Assembly (NCBI GenBank): GCA_903925685.1
Contig: CAIYGI010000100.1
Location: 1 to 32,812 of the forward strand
DNA length: 32,812 bases
Reading direction: 5' to 3'
Source: an uncultured bacterium
Lineage (GTDB): Bacteria; Verrucomicrobiota; Kiritimatiellia; CAIKKV01; CAIYGI01
Positions within the stretch are counted from its first letter, which is position 1. Each line of letters begins with the position of its first letter. Shown here one piece after another: positions 29,666-32,812 of this stretch. The notes below the pieces were generated by a model that did not search any database, was not told the DNA's origin, and saw only the letters and a program-made list of their open reading frames with translations. The translations under genes were made by a program, and so were the position numbers.

Positions 29666-31210
29666 TTACTCCCATTCGATCGTGGAAGGGGGCTTGGAGC
29701 TGATGTCGAAGACCACCCGGTTGATGCCGCGCACCTCGTTGATGATGCGATTCGAAATGCGCGCCAGCAAATCGTACGGCACGCGGGTCCAGTCGGCCGT
29801 CATGCCGTCCTGGCTTTCCACCACGCGCAACGCCGCCACGTTCTCGTAAGTCCGGCAGTCGCCCATGACGCCCACGCTTTGAATGGGCAGCAGCACGGCG
29901 AAGGACTGCCAGACGCGGGCGTAACCGTCCCAGGTCAGCATTTCCTCCTGCACCCGCGCATCGGCGGCCTGGAGCAGCGCCACGCGCTCGGCCGTCACCG
30001 CGCCTAAAATGCGCACGGCCAGGCCAGGCCCTGGGAACGGCTGGCGCTGCACGACGAAATCCGGCAGTCCAAGTTCGCGGCCCAGCCGTCGCACCTCGTC
30101 CTTGAACAGTTCGCGTAGAGGTTCGACCAGTTCGAACTTTAAGTCCGGCGGCAGGCCGCCGACGTTGTGATGACTCTTGATGGTTGCGGACGGACCGCCC
30201 AGCGGCGAGACGCTCTCGATCACATCCGGATACAAGGTGCCCTGCGCCAGAAAGCGCGCGTTGCCAAGCTTGCGCGCCTCTTCGGCAAAAACCTCGATGA
30301 AAACGCGGCCGATTATTTTACGCTTTTGCTCGGGTTCCTCCACCCCGCGCAGCGCGTCGAGAAAGCGCGCGCCGGCGCGCGCCACCGTCAGGTTCACGCC
30401 CAGCGCATGCCCGAAAGTGGCCTCCACCTGTTCGGCCTCGTTTGCGCGCAGCAGGCCGTTGTCCACGAAGATGCAGTGCAGTTGCGGGCCGATGGCCTTG
30501 TGCAGCAAGGCGGCCACGACCGACGAATCCACGCCGCCGCTCAGGCCGCAGACAACCTGCCCGCCGCCGATCCGCTTGCGCCAGGCGGCCACGCTTTCCT
30601 CGATGAAACGGCCCATCTCCCATTCGCCCTTGCAGCCGCAGACATCGAAGACAAAATGGCGCAACACCTCCACGCCCCTCGGGGTATGCACGACTTCGGG
30701 ATGAAACTGCAGCCCATAGAGGCGGCGTTTGGAATCGCCCATCGAGGCCACCGGACAGGTGGGGGTGCGCGCCAGCGTTTGAAAGCCGGTCGGCAGGCTC
30801 TCAACCTGGTCGCCGTGACTCATCCAGACATCGAGTTGCGCCGGCAATCCGCGAAAAAGCGCCTCGGGCTTTACGATTTCGATCGTGGCGCTGCCGTACT
30901 CGCGGGCCTGGCCGGGTTTGACCTTGCCGCCCAGCAGATGCGCCATCAGTTGCTGGCCGTAACAGATGCCCAGCACCGGAATGCCCAGACCGAAAATTGC
31001 GGGATCAGCCTGCGGGGCGCCAGCGGCGAAGACGCTCGACGGGCCGCCGGAGAGGATGATTCCCGCGGGCTTGCGTTCGCGCAAGACGGCGGCAGCGGTA
31101 TCGAAACGCATCAATTCCGAGTAGACATTCTGCTCGCGCACCCGGCGGGCGATCAGCTGGCTGTATTGCGAACCAAAATCGAGAATCGCGATCCAATCGT
31201 TGTGAGGCAT
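29666..31210 (-). CDS. guaA: GMP synthase (glutamine-hydrolysing)
   Basis: Converts XMP to GMP. The class I glutamine amidotransferase domain starts [19 protein letters not shown] and has the nucleophile in GICYGQQ (C83) and [10 protein letters not shown]. The ATP-pyrophosphatase domain has the P-loop LSGGVDSSV. The C-terminal dimerisation domain ends with the canonical [11 protein letters not shown] 31208-31210 (MPHNDW) gives 514 residues and lies 7 nt after the carA stop; the ORF track uses an upstream TTG that would overlap carA. Confidence 0.97.
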   Translation of the reverse strand: MPHNDWIAILDFGSQYSQLIARRVREQNVYSELMRFDTAAAVLRERKPAGIILSGGPSSVFAAGAPQADPAIFGLGIPVLGICYGQQLMAHLLGGKVKPGQAREYGSATIEIVKPEALFRGLPAQLDVWMSHGDQVESLPTGFQTLARTPTCPVASMGDSKRRLYGLQFHPEVVHTPRGVEVLRHFVFDVCGCKGEWEMGRFIEESVAAWRKRIGGGQVVCGLSGGVDSSVVAALLHKAIGPQLHCIFVDNGLLRANEAEQVEATFGHALGVNLTVARAGARFLDALRGVEEPEQKRKIIGRVFIEVFAEEARKLGNARFLAQGTLYPDVIESVSPLGGPSATIKSHHNVGGLPPDLKFELVEPLRELFKDEVRRLGRELGLPDFVVQRQPFPGPGLAVRILGAVTAERVALLQAADARVQEEMLTWDGYARVWQSFAVLLPIQSVGVMGDCRTYENVAALRVVESQDGMTADWTRVPYDLLARISNRIINEVRGINRVVFDISSKPPSTIEWE

Positions 31211-31217
31211 GGGTGAC

Positions 31218-32381
31218 TCAGGCTTTCGCAATCAACTCACGGAATCTGGCGAACAGGTAGAAGGGATCGTGGGGACCGGGCGCCGCTTCGGGATGATACT
31301 GCACCGCGAACATCGGCAGATGCTTGTGCCGAAGGCCTTCCACGGTCCGATCGTTGAGGTTGATATGCGTAATTTCGATTTGCGCGGGGTCCAGGCTCTT
31401 GGGGTCCACGGAAAAGTTGTGGTTCTGCGAGGTGATCTCCACCTTGCCGGTCGCCAGGTCCTGCACGGGATGATTGCAGCCGTGATGGCCGAACTTAAGA
31501 CGGAAGGTTTTGCCGCCGCAGGCCAGGCCCAGAATCTGATGGCCGAGGCAGATGCCCATCAGCGGGGTCTTGCCTAGCAGCGCCCGCGCGTTGTCGATCG
31601 CATATTTGACGGCCGCCGGATCGGCGGGTCCGTTGGAGAGAAAGACCCCGTCGGGCTTCATCGCCAGCACTTCCGCCGCCGTGGTTTTGGCCGGCACAAC
31701 GGTCACGGCCATGCCCGAGCGCCGCAATCCGCGCAGGATGTTCCACTTGATGCCGAAGTCGTAGGCCACGATCTTGAGATCGGTCGGAGGGAGCGTGTCG
31801 GCGCTGCCCCAGGAAGTGGTCAGGCGTCCGTCGGTATCCCAGGCGTAAGCCGTTTTGCAGGTCACAAGCGCGGCATAGTCCTGGCCGTCCAGTCCGATCC
31901 AGGCCTTTGCGCGGCCGATGGCTTCGGACTCGTTCACCTCGCCGCGCACGCTCAAATAGCCCTTGATTGTGCCGTGCGTGCGCAGCCGCGTGGTCAACGC
32001 CCGCGTATCGATTCCGGCCAGCGCCGGAATGCCGTGTTTCAGCAGACTGTCCGTCAGGGTTTCGTCGGCGCGCCAGTTGCTGGGCTGGCCCGGCTCGTGA
32101 ATAATAAAGCCGTTGGCGAAAAGCTGGCGCGACTCCATATCCGCCGCGTTCATGCCGGTGTTGCCGATATGGGGGCAGGTCATGGTCACGAACTGGCCCG
32201 CGTACGAGGGATCGCTCAATATTTCCTGGTAACCGGTCATGCCGGTATTGAATACCACCTCGCCGAGGCTGTCTTTCGGGGCGCCCACGCTGTAGCCCTT
32301 GAGCACGGTCCCGTCCTCTAACGCCAGAAAAGCGCCCCCTTCGCGTTGCTGCCGCCAGTTCCAAATTTTTGCTGCACTCAC
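31218..32381 (-). CDS. carA: Carbamoyl-phosphate synthase small subunit
   Basis: Hydrolyses glutamine to feed ammonia to CarB for pyrimidine and arginine synthesis. The N-terminal CPSase_sm domain contains [22 protein letters not shown] and HIGNTGMN. The C-terminal class I amidotransferase domain has the nucleophile in GICLGHQIL and the triad block [13 protein letters not shown]. The GTG at 32379-32381 (VSAAKIWNW) is chosen: GGGAGC lies 5 nt upstream and the length becomes 387, as usual; the ORF-track extension has no family resemblance. carB is not in the window; guaA follows directly. Confidence 0.95.
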   Translation of the reverse strand: MSAAKIWNWRQQREGGAFLALEDGTVLKGYSVGAPKDSLGEVVFNTGMTGYQEILSDPSYAGQFVTMTCPHIGNTGMNAADMESRQLFANGFIIHEPGQPSNWRADETLTDSLLKHGIPALAGIDTRALTTRLRTHGTIKGYLSVRGEVNESEAIGRAKAWIGLDGQDYAALVTCKTAYAWDTDGRLTTSWGSADTLPPTDLKIVAYDFGIKWNILRGLRRSGMAVTVVPAKTTAAEVLAMKPDGVFLSNGPADPAAVKYAIDNARALLGKTPLMGICLGHQILGLACGGKTFRLKFGHHGCNHPVQDLATGKVEITSQNHNFSVDPKSLDPAQIEITHINLNDRTVEGLRHKHLPMFAVQYHPEAAPGPHDPFYLFARFRELIAKA

Positions 32382-32690
32382 AAATTGCTCCCTGCCCGAT
32401 GGCCGCGCCGAGGGGTTGCCGCCGTGGCTGTGGAGTCTACCCGCTCGCCGCCCGTTCGACAACCGGAGAATCTGTGATTCAGACAGTGGGGAGGCGGGCG
32501 GGTTGAGCGGGTGGTGGTTCGTGGGAAGTAAGGCGCAACTGGGACAATGGCTGCCGTGGCCGAGTCGCGTGGAGACGACGCGCGAAGTTCCGGTCAGGAT
32601 GATGGCAGTTCGCCTATTTTCAAATAAAGTGCTTGGCGCTTTTTTGGTGTTTGCAAACTGTATAACAATCTGATATTGGTTATACATCTT
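32382..32690. other. Intergenic region between carA and the right-edge ORF
   Basis: About 309 nt with no supported gene. The carA side is GC-rich without an obvious attenuator. The right part (from about 32620) turns AT-rich and ends in a dyad: TGTATAAC (32659-32666) and GTTATACA (32679-32686), extended by AAT/ATT with one extra base. The dyad ends 4 nt before the next ATG, so it is likely an operator or an element end. Confidence 0.45.
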
Positions 32691-32812
32691 ATGGACGTTT
32701 CCCAATTAAGACAGCAATTGCGCGAGACCGGGCGGCAAATCGCCCGGCAACTTTGCACGCTCATGGAACACACGCCGCTTCTGCGCGGCGGCGTATACCG
32801 ACTGCGACGACG
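32691..32812 (+). CDS. 5' end of a DUF6788-like ORF (partial)
   Basis: 40 codons run off the window: [21 protein letters not shown], then [11 protein letters not shown]. The pattern GxVYxLRRxCGKPxCxC is typical of a small family often found beside transposase genes; only the first part is visible, so the cysteine motif cannot be checked. The start is ATG 32691, just after a dyad. The AT-rich upstream DNA contrasts with the housekeeping genes to the left. Confidence 0.45.
   Translation, partial: MDVSQLRQQLRETGRQIARQLCTLMEHTPLLRGGVYRLRR

Overview
The window looks like a chromosomal segment of a GC-rich, diderm (outer-membrane) bacterium, probably an uncultured anaerobe or microaerophile. A TonB-dependent B12 receptor and a TonB protein indicate the outer membrane; a flavodiiron protein indicates O2 or NO detoxification. 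The four-helix-bundle suffix protein, paired sugar phosphate isomerases and short-unit tandem repeats suggest a PVC-type lineage (Kiritimatiellota/Verrucomicrobiota/Lentisphaerota). That placement is inference from gene content only.

Layout. 1-138: the 3' end of a group II intron. 416-1660 (-): an XRE regulator with a degenerate ImmA/IrrE-like domain, divergent from 1795-2634 (+), a four-helix-bundle/zinc-ribbon protein. 2644-8717 (-): a biosynthetic operon ilvB-ilvH-leuA-aroE-tsaD. Ahead of it lies what reads as a classical attenuator: a 36-codon Leu/Val/Ile-rich leader ORF, an antiterminator and a terminator, none of it in the ORF track. 8723-10120 (-): an N-acylglucosamine 2-epimerase-like protein. 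10297-12647 (+): two oligopeptide-type ABC permeases; the first has an extra beta-rich domain inserted after TM1. 12648-13165: a repeat-rich intergenic region with a 28-bp perfect inverted repeat. 13166-17077 (+): homocysteine methyltransferase, FAD-linked D-lactate/glycolate-type dehydrogenase and LarA-type lactate racemase. 17100-18557 (-): malic enzyme. 18717-18824 (+): a small Lys-rich protein.

18880-21976 (+): a cobalamin riboswitch with its own terminator, then a BtuB-like receptor and TonB. 22047: tRNA-Met(CAU). 22125-25107 (-): two sugar phosphate isomerase/epimerases and an NADH:rubredoxin-reductase-like flavoprotein, behind a promoter with a dyad over the -10. 25311: tRNA-Gly(UCC). 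25455-27561: a DUF2059-like small protein, a winged-helix regulator with a 40-codon upstream ORF, and an M42 aminopeptidase. 27561-27817: a recombination scar with a truncated GrpB-like start and a tRNA-Thr-like 3' remnant. 27850-29019 (+): flavodiiron protein. 29047-32381 (-): Mpg-type glycosylase, guaA and carA. 32691-end: the start of a DUF6788-like ORF.

The most unusual feature is a set of short tandem repeats. A 9-bp unit (TCSGACAAG, read as Ser-Asp-Lys) occurs in intergenic DNA, twice in the four-helix-bundle gene and in the TonB linker. Separate 7-bp-unit arrays sit at gene ends in the ilv operon, where one supplies the aroE C-terminus and stop codon. Functionally the window combines amino-acid, purine and pyrimidine synthesis with lactate/pyruvate metabolism, B12 uptake and use, and oxygen defence.
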